The notes under the pieces are model-generated. The model was not told where the DNA came from. It did no database searches and saw nothing but the letters and a program-made list of their open reading frames with translations. Shown here piece by piece: positions 10,001 to 21,370 of a stretch of 50,232 nt of DNA. The position numbers and the translations under genes are program-made. Source of the DNA: Conoideocrella luteorostrata (taxonomy: Eukaryota > Ascomycota > Sordariomycetes > Hypocreales > Clavicipitaceae); contig JASWJB010000324.1 of NCBI GenBank assembly GCA_032433595.1, positions 1 through 50,232 of the forward strand, in the 5' to 3' direction. Position 1 is the stretch's first letter, and every line of letters starts with the position of its first letter.

Positions 10001-13000
10001 TCAAGACCGATTGCGATCGATGGTCCTCGGTGTCATGATCCGGGAGGTCAAAATCGACGCCGTTGAACCCGGAATCTTTCAGTGCTTTGTGCCACCCATC
10101 AGTTGAGACAATTGGAGTGAGTCTCCTTTCCGGCTCAACACCAACCCACCATCCCGGAACCAGCCCGAATGTAAGCCCAACTCGAGACGTTTCGGTACCA
10201 GTTGTCTCATACAATATCAATTGCCCGCCATCTTTCAGCAGGGATCGCACGTGTTGCAATGTTCTGCGCAAGTCCGTAGTAGCATGCAATACTAGAGATG
10301 CGATAATGACATCATACTTTTTCTCCTGGAATCCCTGTAATGCAGGCTTCTTGTCGATATCTAAGACTTTGAACTCCATTCGCGAAAGCAACGGCGAGAA
10401 ATTCTCTTGAGCTCCTTCGAAGAACGCTGATGAGATATCGGTAAAGCAGTACTCGCTGAATCGCATAGCCTCCTTATCCATGCCTTCACTTGAGAGCGCC
10501 TGTAGAATAGGTCGAGTGGCGCCGCCTGTCCCGGCGCCGATCTCAAGGATTTTGATTTCGGGATTCTTGTGTGCTTTGAGATCGACGAAAGACGAGATGC
10601 GATTGTACGCAAGATCGTGTACGCCACTGGCGTACAAGCTATTTGCAAGACCGGAATTGAATAAGAGATCAAGGCCGTCCATCTCTCCTCGTAGGATAGG
10701 TATTAAGGCCTTACCAGTCTCGTCCAATAATATGCTCGTTCCGTCACGCGCGACGAGCTCTTCCACAAAGGCAGGGCGCGTTGTCGGATCTGCAAACTGC
10801 GGATGAGCTGCCAACAGCGAAGCATACTTCTCAGGATAAAAAATAGCTTGCATCCAAGCGTGATATTTCCGCAGAAATTCCGGCAGAGTTTTGACCTTCT
10901 CTTCATCAAGCATTTTTAGGGCTTCATTCACCGCATGCAGCGAAATGAGTTCTTGTCGATCGACATCAATTTGTGCCGGTGCAGCTAGACCCAATTTCCT
11001 GCTAGACTCTTGCAAGTACTCGACTATTTGCTCTGTGCTAAGCCGCGAAACATCGGGTCTCCATGCAATATGGGAGACGTGAAGATCTGGTTCGGCTTGG
11101 AGCGAATCAAGACTGAACTCGGACGCCTCGCAGAGACCATCTACTGTAATGAGTTGTTTGAGGTCATCGGCCTCCACGGCAGCGATGGACGTCTCAACCT
11201 CGCGGAAACATTTACGGCTGATCTTGGATGCGACACGCAAGGTAGGCTGTGCGGCGGATTCGAATTTGGCAGAGATCCGCAGAGTTTTCAAAGTTGTTGG
11301 GTGTACGCGGGGGATCTGCTTCAGACCACCCATAGCAATCGCCGCCTTGTTGATCTGAAGAATACTTTCGAGTATAGTTGGGTGTAGTAAGTAGACATCT
11401 TCTCCAGTCCCTGAGACTGACACTACGTTTCGAGAGAGATCCATTCCAACGATTGCTTTGCCACCTTGATCACAGAACTTGAAATTTGATGACGCTTTCT
11501 GAAAAGACGGGCTGGCTGGAAATCCCATGGCTGCGATGTTCTTGTAGAATATTTTGGGATCGACACTTTCAGAGCAATCCATGTTGTATTCATCCACTTT
11601 TTCTTGCGTTAGTGGTCCAGAGTCTGTATAGACGCTTTGAGACGAGGTCTTTCCAGACAGAGTGCCGTCGCATAAAATTCGAGGCTCATCAGCCTCCCAA
11701 GCATAGATTGAGAACTTGAACGTTGATGGCAGACCACTTTTCACAATTTCGACGGGCCTTAGTACGGTTTGCACCTCAACCTCTTTCCTCGCAGCGGTGA
11801 AAGCCAGAGGTGTGCCAAACTCAACGTCGTTCAATTCATATGCAGAAAATTTTGTATTGTAGTCATAGAGTTGCCTCAAAGCTTCAATGGGCATCGTGAG
11901 AAGGGTGGTAGGGTTAATAATGATGCTGTCATTGAGAGCCCCCTCCCTTAGCCAAGGGATATCGGAGACGGAGATAAAGTTCCTCCATCGTGGCTCCAAA
12001 ATGTTCCAATCCGTGGCACGATTTCCGAGCAGCTCATGGCGGGGATATTTCCTGAATCTATGGTTCCTACTGATCCTGCTCTCATGCCAGTAGGACTGCG
12101 AATGATTGAAAGGATAGCTGGGAAGGTTGGTTAACGGCGCCACAGAACATTTGTCCAAAGACGGATTGTTCACGCTGGCGATATTGACGGGAATGTTCCG
12201 ACACGCTAGTCTACCTATCGCATTCAAGCAATTCGTTTGCGCCGGGTTATTCCGGAAAAGTAGTGATTCGTATTCAAAATTCTTGTCTTGATTCAGAGCA
12301 CAAAGGATGTCCCTCATGGAGCGCTGCAGCACGGCGTGTGGCGCTATTTCGACTAATTGGCCATGGAAGCCTTCAGCTCCGGCAGTAGAAGCGATGAGAT
12401 TTTTCAGCGCTGGATAAAATTTAACCTGGCCAAGGAGGTTATCTACCCAGTACTGCGGGTCCCGAAGCTCTTGGGACGACACGATTTCCTTGGTCACTGA
12501 GGAGAACATGGTCGTTTGGGTCTCTCGGACCGTTCCTTTCGAGGCTGGCTGTGTAGGGTGTTTTGCTTGTAGCTTACCCATATGACGCAAGTATTCATCA
12601 CCAACAAAGTTCATATGTTTCGAGTGATACGGGACGGTGATGGCAAGTGGTCGGCAGAATATGTTTTTCTCTGCGAGCAAGTCGCCCAGTGCACCCAGAG
12701 CGGCTGTCTGACCTGACAACGTGACATTGACGTTGCTGTTCACGCAAGCAACTTGGATACAGTGCCGACCGTACTTTTTCTCCAGCCGGGTAATGTATGG
12801 CGTGATTTCTTCTTCCGAAAGTCCCACTGAAGCCATAGTTCCATCAATCTTGCCAGATTTCTCCATCTTGTCCGCAACCACACCACGGAAATACGCTACT
12901 TTGATGGCAGATTCGTGAGACAAAGACCCAATGGCATACGCAGCAGCAATTTCTCCCGACGAATGTCCTATGACAGTATTTGCAGTGAGACCCCAAGAAT

Positions 13001-15942
13001 CGACTAGGTCAAACAAAGCGATTTGTAGTGCTGTGGCGAGAGGCTGAGAAAATTTAGGAATGAAGACTTGTGTTGTGTCACTACTTTTGTGAAGCTCCTC
13101 TGCTACATGTTAGTGAAGGGCCTTGTGTTGTCCTGGAAAGAAATTCTAAATTACCTAGCAAAGACCAATCGCTGCCCAATTTCCTCATTAAGCGGTCTGA
13201 TTTCTCGATGCTCTCGCGGTACGTTTTGTATATTGGAATGAGATCGACGCCCATCTTGGCGTAGTTGGCACCTTGACCGGAGAATATCAGCGTGAGATGA
13301 GGGACAACTGACGATCGGGTGGGTTTCGAAATTTTCGACGTAAGGTCTTCTTGGAGGTCCGAAAAGGAGGAGGCAAGAAAAAAAGATTTCCACGGAAGTT
13401 TACTCCTTCTCTCGTTAAGTGTATAGGCGAGGTTGGTAAGGTATTCTCGGCCCTTCCCCTTCAATCTTGGATCGTTTGATGAAAAGTGACTCTCAAGCTC
13501 TGTGGTCAGTCGCTCAATACCGGCTTGATCAGCCGCTGAGAGGGTGAAAATTCTTGTTACGCTCCTCGAGGGTGATAAATTTGCGGCGGTTGAAATATTA
13601 TTCCCAATGGTTTGGTCATTAACATGGCCATCGGCATGACCATTAGTATAACCATTGGCACAACCATTGGCATAACTGTTGGCATTACCGTTGGCATTAC
13701 CGTTGGCATAACCACTAGCATGACCATTGGCATGACTATTCGCATGACCATTCGTATGGCCGTTAATATAATCATTGACGTGACCATTGGCATAACTGTC
13801 GTCATGACCGTTCGCATGCCCATTCGCATGACCATTAACATAACCGTTGGTATAACCACTGGCATGACCATTAGTATAGCCATTGTCATGACCGTTGGCA
13901 TAACCGTTGGAATAACCGTTAGCGTGTCCATTAGCATGTCCATTAGCATGCCAGTTGGCATGACCATTAGCAGGACCATGAGCATGTTCACTAGCGTGAC
14001 CGTTAGTGTAACCATTGGTGTGATCATTGGTATAATCGTTGTCGTGACCGTCCGCATGACCGTTAGTAAAACCATTGGCATGAACATTTGCGTGACCGTT
14101 AGTATAACCATTGACTTGACCATTGGCATAACTGTCGTCATGACCGTTCGTATGACCATTGACATAACCGTTCGTATGACCATTAACGTAGCCGTTCGTA
14201 TGACCATTAACGTAGCCGTTCGTATGACCATTAACATAGCCGTTCGTATGACCATTGGCATAACCATCAGCAGGACCATTAGTATGTCTATTTACGTGAT
14301 TAGAAAAATCATTGGCGTAATTATTGGCATAACCGTTTTCATGACCGTTCGCGTGACCATTCGCATGGTCATTAGCATAACCGTTAGTATAACCATTGGC
14401 ATAACCGTTGGAATGGCCGTTTGTGTAGCCGTTAACATGATCCTTGGTATGATCATTCGAAACTACCTTAGTTGGCGTGGTAAGATGGTGGGCATTAATT
14501 CCTCTCTCTAAGCAATAGTGAAAAGCATCCTTATAGAGTTAGCGCTGAGTCCGGATCTATAAAGAATGCCGCACTCACATCCAGGATCGCGTGTGCATTA
14601 CTACCTCCGTATCCGAAACTGTTGAGGCTGATCCGGCGGAGGCCTTCCCTTGGCCAAGGAATCGTAGTGGGTGTAAGCTGTGCGGATCGGGTTGTGATTA
14701 AATTCTTGTTCGATCTGAAGAAAAAGGAAGCAATCTCACCTGTAAACCCCACTCCTTAAATGGGATCCGTGGGTTCGGTTTTCCCATTTGTACACATGCA
14801 TCTCGAGGAATGAGGCCTGTTTCCAGCATAAAAATGGACTTGAATATTCCCCCAAGTCCTGCGGCAGACTCTAGATGTCCGATGCTGGCTTTGACCGAGC
14901 CGATGTGAAGTGGCCTTGCCGGCGAAGTCCCAAAAGCACGATGGATTGCCATTGCCTCAATCAAATCTCCAACCTGTGTGCCGGTACCGTGAGCTTCAAA
15001 GTATGCAGTGGAACTGGTTTCGAGCCCAGCTCTCTCATACGCAGCCAACACATTTGAAACTTGAGCGTCGGCGCTGGGCATTGTTAACCCAGGAGTATGT
15101 CCATCCTGGTTCAGCGCTGTAGACCGAACTATGGCACGAATTACGTGGCCATCTCGCACAGCATCTGATAATCGCTTCAACACGATGAACCCTTGGCCAT
15201 CGGCCCGACCAAACCCGTTTGCTCGACTGTCGAAGCTCCAGCAGCGACCATCTGGTGATAAGAACCCCATGTTAGACAAGGGAATAATACCAGCATCAGG
15301 AACAACTGATAAATTGCTTCCACCAACAAGAGCGCCGTCGGTTTCGCCTGCTCGAAGAGCCGCGCAGGCTTGATGCAGCGCAATAATGCTGCCTGAACAT
15401 CCGGTGTCAAGAGTGAAACTAGGTCCACGCAGATCAAAGAACCAGCTGACGCGATTTGCTAGCATTGCAGTACCAATTCCCGTCATGGTGTACTTTGCAT
15501 GGAAGTCCGGATCTCTCAACAAGAGCGATTCGTAGTCTTTGCCACTGGCACCGACATAGCAGGCCATGTTAGAGCCGGCAACTGATTTCATGGGCAATCC
15601 TGCATTTTCCAGAGCGTGGTAGGCTGTTTCCAAGAGGAGACGTTGTGCAGGGTCAATCGATGCCGCCTCTAGGGGTGATATATTGAAGAATGCCGCATCG
15701 AAGGCCCCCAAATCTCGATCTAAAAAATTACCATATCTAGTGTGTGTTGAACCAAGTCGGTTGGAATCTGGGTGATAGAATGCATCGACATTGAAGCGAC
15801 TGTTTGGAACCTCCGCGACTGTTGACTCGCCGGCAAGTATGATATCCCAGAGGTTCTGAACAGTCTTTGCCTTGCCGGGTAGTTGTGCGGCGAGACCAAC
15901 GATAGCTATAGGTTCCAGGTCTGAGGTTGAGTGGACAGTCAT
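7100..15942 (-). CDS. Highly reducing type I polyketide synthase, KS-(NG repeat)-AT-DH*-MT-ER-KR-ACP
   Basis: Six exons (15942-14740, 14677-14579, 14529-13155, 13102-8403, 8336-8016, 7948-7100) give about 2848 residues; all five introns (49-67 nt) have GT-AG ends and keep frame. KS has Cys182 (DTGCSGS), His318 (EAHGTGT) and His356 (KASIGHLE). AT has SGQGANY near 851 and GHSSG (Ser about 940). DH lacks a histidine where HxxxGxxxxP should be ([10 protein letters not shown], about 1275-1284), and its second-half Asp is Glu (HPTILES, about 1471), so it is probably inactive. The C-methyltransferase keeps [11 protein letters not shown] (about 1745). ER has GSEFSG but a divergent nucleotide loop, HGGASTVG (about 2280). 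KR has GGFGGLG and SSIAG/SNYAAGN (Ser2608, Tyr2621). ACP carries GVDSL, Ser2799. No release domain is present. Between KS and AT lies an extraordinary N-G-x-x repeat. Iterative synthesis of a reduced, C-methylated chain is inferred from the family. Confidence 0.93.
13103..13154 (-). other. PKS intron 3 with tandem NAGNAG acceptor
   Basis: The 52-nt intron starts with GTAATT after CTAG and has a CACTAAC branch-like site. It ends in TAGCAG, so either of two acceptors three bases apart keeps frame. Exon 4 could start at 13102 or 13099, changing one residue. I annotated 13102. Confidence 0.65.
13612..14460 (-). repeat. 12-bp tandem repeat coding for about 70 N-G-(Y/H)-(A/T) units inside the PKS
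   Basis: In the PKS frame (minus strand, exon 3, residues about 458-740) nearly every fourth codon pair is Asn-Gly, followed by Tyr or His and then Ala, Thr, Val or Ser. The 12-base unit reads, for example, AACGGTTATGCC with drifting third positions. Because the unit lacks stops in several phases, two other frames are also open here. The repeat sits in the KS-AT linker, flanked by [19 protein letters not shown] and by a serine-rich stretch before AT. The ends and both splice junctions keep the PKS frame, so it is a coding expansion and not an inserted element. Confidence 0.9.
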
Positions 15943-16091
15943 GATTAACTGGATTAAGAAAGCTGACTATGAACAAGTATGTAGCGGTAGAAAAAAAGAC
16001 GACTCAACCAAAAATGGTTTCAACGAATTGAAGTCTCGGTGATTAAAACGGCTGCGTGGGAAATTTTGCAGGATTTTCGGGCACATCGAGA

Positions 16092-16100
16092 CTTTATATA
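16092..16100 (-). promoter_or_regulatory. Probable TATA box of the HR-PKS
   Basis: The minus strand reads TATATAAAG about 150 bases upstream of the PKS start codon at 15942, a usual distance for a fungal promoter. It is the best TATA match in this upstream region. Confidence 0.5.
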
Positions 16101-16312
16101 GTCGATTTGACTCGACACGAAAGGTAATAACCGGTAAACCGTTCGCAAACCGTTGGCATTGATAAAAAACGTGGCTCATTAACCGGATTTGTTTCATCAA
16201 TACCAACTGACCACATCTCAAAGAGGGTCATGCTTACTCTCCGGTGAGCCTCCATGCGCGTAAAGCCTCGAATTCACGGCATGCAGGTGCTGGGTAAGCC
16301 GCCGGTCGGTTA

Positions 16313-16330
16313 CCGGGCTTCCAAGCCCCG
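16313..16330. promoter_or_regulatory. Inverted repeat with CGG/CCG ends upstream of the PKS
   Basis: CCGGGCTTCCAAGCCCCG forms a near-palindrome (GGGCTT and AAGCCC arms separated by CC) about 370 bases upstream of the PKS start. Zn2Cys6 dimers usually bind paired CGG triplets, so this is a candidate operator for the neighbouring regulator. That is inference from sequence form and position only. Confidence 0.3.
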
Positions 16331-18098
16331 TCTGGGACCGGAGGGGCCCGAGCTAATAGATACGAGGTTTTTTTTTTTACAAAAATCAACCAAACCGAAG
16401 ATAATCTAGACCATAACTAGTCAATGTATCCACGTAAGAAACGACCTTTGTCGGACTTTATCCAAAGCGGGTTTTGCCGGATGGAGCCTTCGCAATTGGT
16501 TGTAGATAAGCATAGTCGAATTCGACCTGTGTTTTGCGCGCTACGTGACGACCGTCATCTGCGGGTGTTTTGCATTAGCAGCAGACCCCCGTTGCTGACA
16601 GACAGTGCTGAAGAATGATGACTCCGGCTCTGGCTCCGATATTTGCCAAATTGGACGAACTATGTCTGATTCAATACTCCGGTTGAGTCAAGCTGACGCC
16701 TTCGCGGTTTGTGCACAGCCCCCCGTCGGGTTATATTTGTCGTCTCCATGCCTTTATGACCAGCACGTCGCGGAAATGGCGGAATCCGTCACAAATCCAA
16801 GGCGCGATATACAAACCGGACCCAGAAGAAGGGAGGATGGAGAGAATAAAAAGTTGGTGGGAAGGCAACATATCTACTACTATGGAGAGATGGCCTGCAG
16901 GCGACTTTTTATATCGGCCATCGTTCCTAATATGCCGCATGACGAATGCTTGGAACCGAATCGAGGTCCTGTGTGTTACTCAGCCACTGAATCTGGCGTC
17001 GCAGAATGCCAACCGCAACGTCTCCAACGGTTCAAGTCGATGCTGACCAACAGCGCGGAGCTCAAATGCAGTCATCTTCTCCACTTCGTTTTCCACAGCT
17101 TCGATTCCTTCGTCCAAAAACCCGCATCTCGTTTCGCTAGCCCCGAATGTGGCCTGACTACGCGGAACTGATAAGAGCAAGCCTAATTTATCACCGGAGA
17201 TGAACTGGCCCTTGTTGGGTCATGCCCAGCGAGTTTGTGCTGCTGGCCCAATTCGACGACGTCGGAGCTCCCAATCGTACCTTGGACTTCCCCTCCACGA
17301 CCAAGTTGTATCACCGCCCCGCCACAAGCCAAAGGTCTGATATATATGCAATCTCACCATATGATAGTTCAATGTGCCGCTCCGTTGGGAACGGTGCGTT
17401 CTTTTGGGGCGTTCCAGCACTTCGCAGCCTGAAAAATACAACGTTGAAGAAATAAGGCCCGCTGCATGAAAAGAACGAGTGTGGGGTATAAGAATGGGTG
17501 CGTGTCATAGGCTAAGCACGCCGTCTCGGTCTGGTGCATGGCTAGCCGCTCTACGAAGTATAACGGCAATTTAACATACTAGAATAATCAGTGAGACTTT
17601 GCTTCATGTCGGATTAAGAGCAGTCCTTCAGAATTAAATCAGGCTTCTATGGAGAATATCAAGTTTTAGGATCTATATGGCTGAAGTTTGATCAAGAATA
17701 TAAGCTCTTAGACCAAATGGTCTTAAATAATACCATGAAGAAGCTGAATAATCTCACATTGTAAAAAAGATAGTTGATAAGTGCGCAGTCTCGAATGAAC
17801 TTGGGCAACCCTCAGACTGTTATTTAACTATTCGCTTACTGCGCTATCTAGGACTGAATCACAATGAGTTTCTATTGTTAATGATGACTCTAGGCTCTAG
17901 ATTCGTGGATTTGAAGGCCGAAAACGCAAATATAAGGAAGCCATTGCTGGTTAGATTCACAAGGAAAAGCGTCTTCTGTGAGTCAGTGTTAAATTTCTTT
18001 CTTGAGCATAGTCCCTATTTCTCCTACTTCTTCAGTACAATCAAAATGCTGCTCCATTAACGTATAGCTTCTCGTGTCAAGGGAGCGTCTAATATATC

Positions 18099-18277
18099 TG
18101 TAGGAAGCACAGGGCTTCTAATTTAACGTCAAAAGGTTCTAGCACGAAGCAATAAGTAAAACAAAGTATTCAATTCAATTAGGTCTGTCTAAGAAAGAAG
18201 AACAAGAGGAAGAGGAAAGCCCGCGAGCGCGCCGTATAAAAGAGGTGGCCACGTGACCTTGACAAGGGATTCCAACA
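18099..18277 (-). mobile_element. Solo LTR, family B
   Basis: On the minus strand the element begins TGTTGGAATC and ends GTGCTTCCTACA (TG...CA). It contains AAGGTCACGTGGCCACC and TTTTATACGGCGCGCTCG, matching the plus-strand copy at 24301-24519. The 5-base flanks are ATATC (18094-18098) and GTATC (18278-18282), a target-site duplication with one change. No internal retroelement region adjoins it, so it is a solo LTR left by recombination. Confidence 0.8.
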
Positions 18278-18407
18278 GTATCCATCGGGTTTCATCAACC
18301 GCGTTCGATGTGGACTATTTTTTGAAACATCACGCTTGACTCTCAGTTTCGTAACCTTTTTTTTTCATTGAGTTCTAGGTCTTGTACCTGGTCTTGAAGA
18401 AGAAACC

Positions 18408-18607
18408 TGTTGGAATATCGCGCCAAGCACACAATAAGAGCACGGATATCGTCACGTGGTCACCCTTCGGCCACCCTATTTATACGGGTATCGTAGGCAT
18501 CATATCTTGACTTGTTTTTCCTCTCTTAGATAGACCCGACTTATTGAATATATTGTATTTGAAGCAGTGGATCTAGATCACCTGTTGCACACCCTGTGCA
18601 ACCCACA
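18408..18607 (+). mobile_element. Solo LTR, family A
   Basis: The 200-bp element begins TGTTGGAATATCGCGCCAAG and ends CTGTGCAACCCACA. It is flanked by a perfect 5-base target-site duplication AAACC (18403-18407 and 18608-18612). It shares its start, the TCACGTGGTCACC block, the TATTTATACG box and the terminal TGCACA...TGTGCAACCCACA with the copies at 21689 and 50107. No gag-pol sequence is attached. Length and TG...CA ends suit a small copia- or gypsy-type LTR; the superfamily cannot be decided. Confidence 0.88.
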
Positions 18608-20900
18608 AAACCTGCGAGTTATCCAAATTGTGCCAAGGCTTCCGGAGTGCTAGACATGACAGAAATGAGATCGATGGCTGTAAAGCTACTACTAGGAACT
18701 GCGTTTCCCTTGAGGCATCACCTTGCTCAGCCGGGGATCATCCTCCTCTACCGTTGCCCGTGAATCTTCGTTTGCATTTCTTGCGTATGATTCTTCAAGG
18801 TCTCTAACCTCATGATCTGGTCGCCTTAAGCAGGCCCGGCAGCCTGCAGCGAGCTTATGCCTGCGGCAGCCCACGCCTGCTGCGGGCTTCTTTCATAGCA
18901 GAATCTCACCGCCCTTTTCTGTATCTTAGGGTTCCTTAACACCACGTCTTTGCAATGCGATACATCACGGTACATCACGAATTTCATTAACAAATGGCCG
19001 AACAAAATAACAAACTAGACCAGCTAGAGAGAAGCAGAAAAAACTAGAGACCACAGGTACCAGCTCATTAACGATGCAAAGTGGGAAGCTACGCTTCTCC
19101 CTACTCTTGTCCTCGCCTTGCGTAATCGCAAATCTCAGGCAAAGCTTCGCTTTCCCTGATGATGCATTTAATCACTGCTGGCCCATGTCTTCAACGGGCA
19201 TCTGTGACGCTTGTGGCCAGAGATGTCTATCGAAAGTTATCGTTCCCTCGTAGAATGTGTTAAATGCATCTGGGAAAATCCCAATCTCCCCCCGAAATAA
19301 ACAGAATTGTTCGATAGAGGACAATATTAAGCCTGCGTCTTGTCTTCGTATTAGCGAATGTAACGTATTGAGAAACATGAGAGACTTATCTCGAGCCTGA
19401 TCTAGAATACTGGGGATTCCGCAGCGCGTTGGTGGCCTGCCCTCGGCATCCACATCATTCTCTAGACCGGTAAGTTTCTTCTTCGGTGTACCTGACAGGC
19501 CACGATACTCTCGTAACGCGTGCAACCACTATACTCTGCATATAATGTCGAAATGATTCACCTCATGACCACTAGTAGCATATGAGAAAGACGAGGGTGA
19601 ATTTCAAAGAATAAAAAAACTACTTTTGTGCTCGATCTCTTCCTCAAAAGAAATTTCTAGAGCGCCACGTACCGTCTCTTTCCTCTGCAAGTGTAGGAGC
19701 GTTTTCATAGAGTCTACTGTAACGCGGAGATACTTTAGATTTTTAACATAAACGTACAGAGATAGCACTAGGCAGTCGGTCGTCGCAGAGCAGACTAGTG
19801 ACTAAATGGATTCCCACTTAGCATTAGCAAAGTTGATCGCTGCAAATTGGTGTCGCTTCACCCACCTCGGCGCTTCCCGCCCCACTTTTCCACCGGTAGC
19901 ATAGCGATCCTTACAGGCGAAGGAAGTGCCACATTTCATATTCCACCAGCCAGGCATACCCACTACTCCGAACGAGGTAACCAGTTGTCCGCAGCATTCA
20001 CTGCAATTTCAACTCCTCCTAAGGGTTGCTTCCCCACCAAGGGAGCTAACTGTTACTGCAATTTCGAAAGCTCCCGACCACAAATTTCTAGCAGCAATAA
20101 GTACAGCCAGCGAGCTTAAAATAGACCAAGCGCCGTGCTAATAGATATCAGTGTGGGCGGGGTTTGTCACAAGAAGCATTCCACAACGATGCACTCAATA
20201 TCACCGAAAACACACAATGCGACCGGAATTATTCAACATCGTCGGAAGCGTTCAAATTCAATAGAATCGTACGACCGGAAGCATTCAATATCGTCAAAAT
20301 TGAACGATGCCGAGGAATGCGCCCCGCACAAGGAATTCAACATCACCGGAAACGGACGATATCGACGATATCGTCAGAATCAAGGGAATGGAATAAATGC
20401 ACGAGAAGAGGGATATCGTAGAGATAAATAGCAGCCGAATTCCCGTCAATTAGATAGAAATCAAGGACATCATTCCACTGCCTTAGAGACCGACTTCCAT
20501 AGCTGCTCACTTGTGACAGGGTTTGCCGGCGGTTAGCCCAGCGCTCTGAAAATTGTCCTCCAAAAGCGGCCTCCCAAAATGGACGCCCATTTGCTGCTGC
20601 GAAACTGCACCTTTGTTATAAAGGCCCTAAATAGCTCTCCGCCTTGGATACGGCTATAAAGCTCTGTAGCTTCTTCGTCGATGCGCTAGGTACAGTCAGC
20701 TCCAGCCTGAGGACTGTTGTCAGATTAAGCTTTCCCATAGCAGCTTTATCTTAGTCAAATATCAGATACCAGAAGTCTTTGATATATATGAGAAAACACA
20801 ATAATTCCTATTGGTTAGCGAAACCCATTATACAGTATTAGAAGAATATTACTTCGTCGCATCTCAAAGCTATCATCTTATTCACCACACTCAATCTATA
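18608..20900. other. Gene-poor region between LTR copies
   Basis: No gene is firmly supported. A minus-strand frame at 19172-19525 (no ATG, opens with TTG) has protein-like composition, including DQARDKSLMFLNTLHSLI, and may be a gene relic I do not recognise. A degenerate repeat lies at 20173-20370. Otherwise AT-rich sequence. Confidence 0.4.
20173..20370. repeat. Degenerate tandem repeat, about 50-bp period
   Basis: Variants of GGAAGCATTCAATATCGTC recur near 20173, 20222, 20273 and 20330, with CGATATCG palindromes near 20357. The spacing is roughly 50 bases and the units are heavily mutated. Two overlapping plus-strand frames are open only because of the repeat. Origin unknown. Confidence 0.45.
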
Positions 20901-20954
20901 GGTTGCAAAGGGGGTTGTGCGACGTTGATCTAGATCAACTGCTTCAAAATGCAT
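20901..20954 (-). mobile_element. Degenerate end fragment of family A LTR
   Basis: The plus strand reads GGTTGCAAAGGGGGTTGTGC followed by GATCTAGATCAACTGCTTC. This parallels the start of the minus-strand family A LTR at 21689 (GGTTGCACAGGGTTGTGC...GATCTAGATCATCGGCTTC). Only this end is recognisable. Confidence 0.5.
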
Positions 20955-21370
20955 CTAAGGCTGGCGTAAACTTTGGGCAGCTTAAAAGTTGTTCGAGCCT
21001 ATGATTTTTATTTGCAGAGCTAGAGACGGCTTCTGAACGAGCCCACCGCTGCCTTTCAAAATAGGGATTTTCTGACTGAATCTCCCTTGTTAATTTCTCA
21101 TCTTCCAGTAGAACTCGCCATCTTCCGGTTTCTTCTCGATGGAATATTCCTCTATCAGATCTCGCTTCGCTTCGTCACTGATGTCTCCAATTTTGTTAAA
21201 CTCAGGATCAGCGTCACAACTCGATCGAATGACCTGCGCAAAGTTTCGGAGCGAAGGATGTCAGGATGCCGTCTCCCGCTAGAAGAGCAGATTGGAGGCC
21301 TCCAAGACCAATGCGTGGGCCACAAGCCGGTTCGAGACTAAGCAAGTTTCCATCGCCTTTGGAGGCATCT

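Larger units (their letters stand above)
15943..18098. other. PKS upstream region, no supported gene
   Basis: The first 500 bases are presumed PKS promoter. From 16600 to 17450 both strands carry open frames up to 188 codons, but they begin at non-ATG codons, overlap each other and show no domain I recognise. The remainder to 18098 is AT-rich with nothing visible. Confidence 0.45.

Noticed and set aside
13557..14279. 240-codon minus-strand Met/Val/Thr-rich frame
   Set aside because: It is out of frame with the PKS. The in-frame reading connects KS and AT with correct splice junctions on both sides.
13612..14460. CRISPR-like or satellite array
   Set aside because: There is no spacer structure and the unit is 12 bp in a eukaryotic coding exon, so it is a coding microsatellite-like expansion.
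13612..14511. 299-codon plus-strand open frame of Met/Ile/Thr/Val repeats
   Set aside because: It is the antisense shadow of the 12-bp N-G-x-x repeat of the PKS; the unit lacks stops in several frames. Flanking sequence has no plus-strand coding signal.
16605..17171. 188-codon plus-strand frame in the PKS upstream region
   Set aside because: It opens with GTG, overlaps comparable frames on the other strand and has no recognisable domain or splice context.
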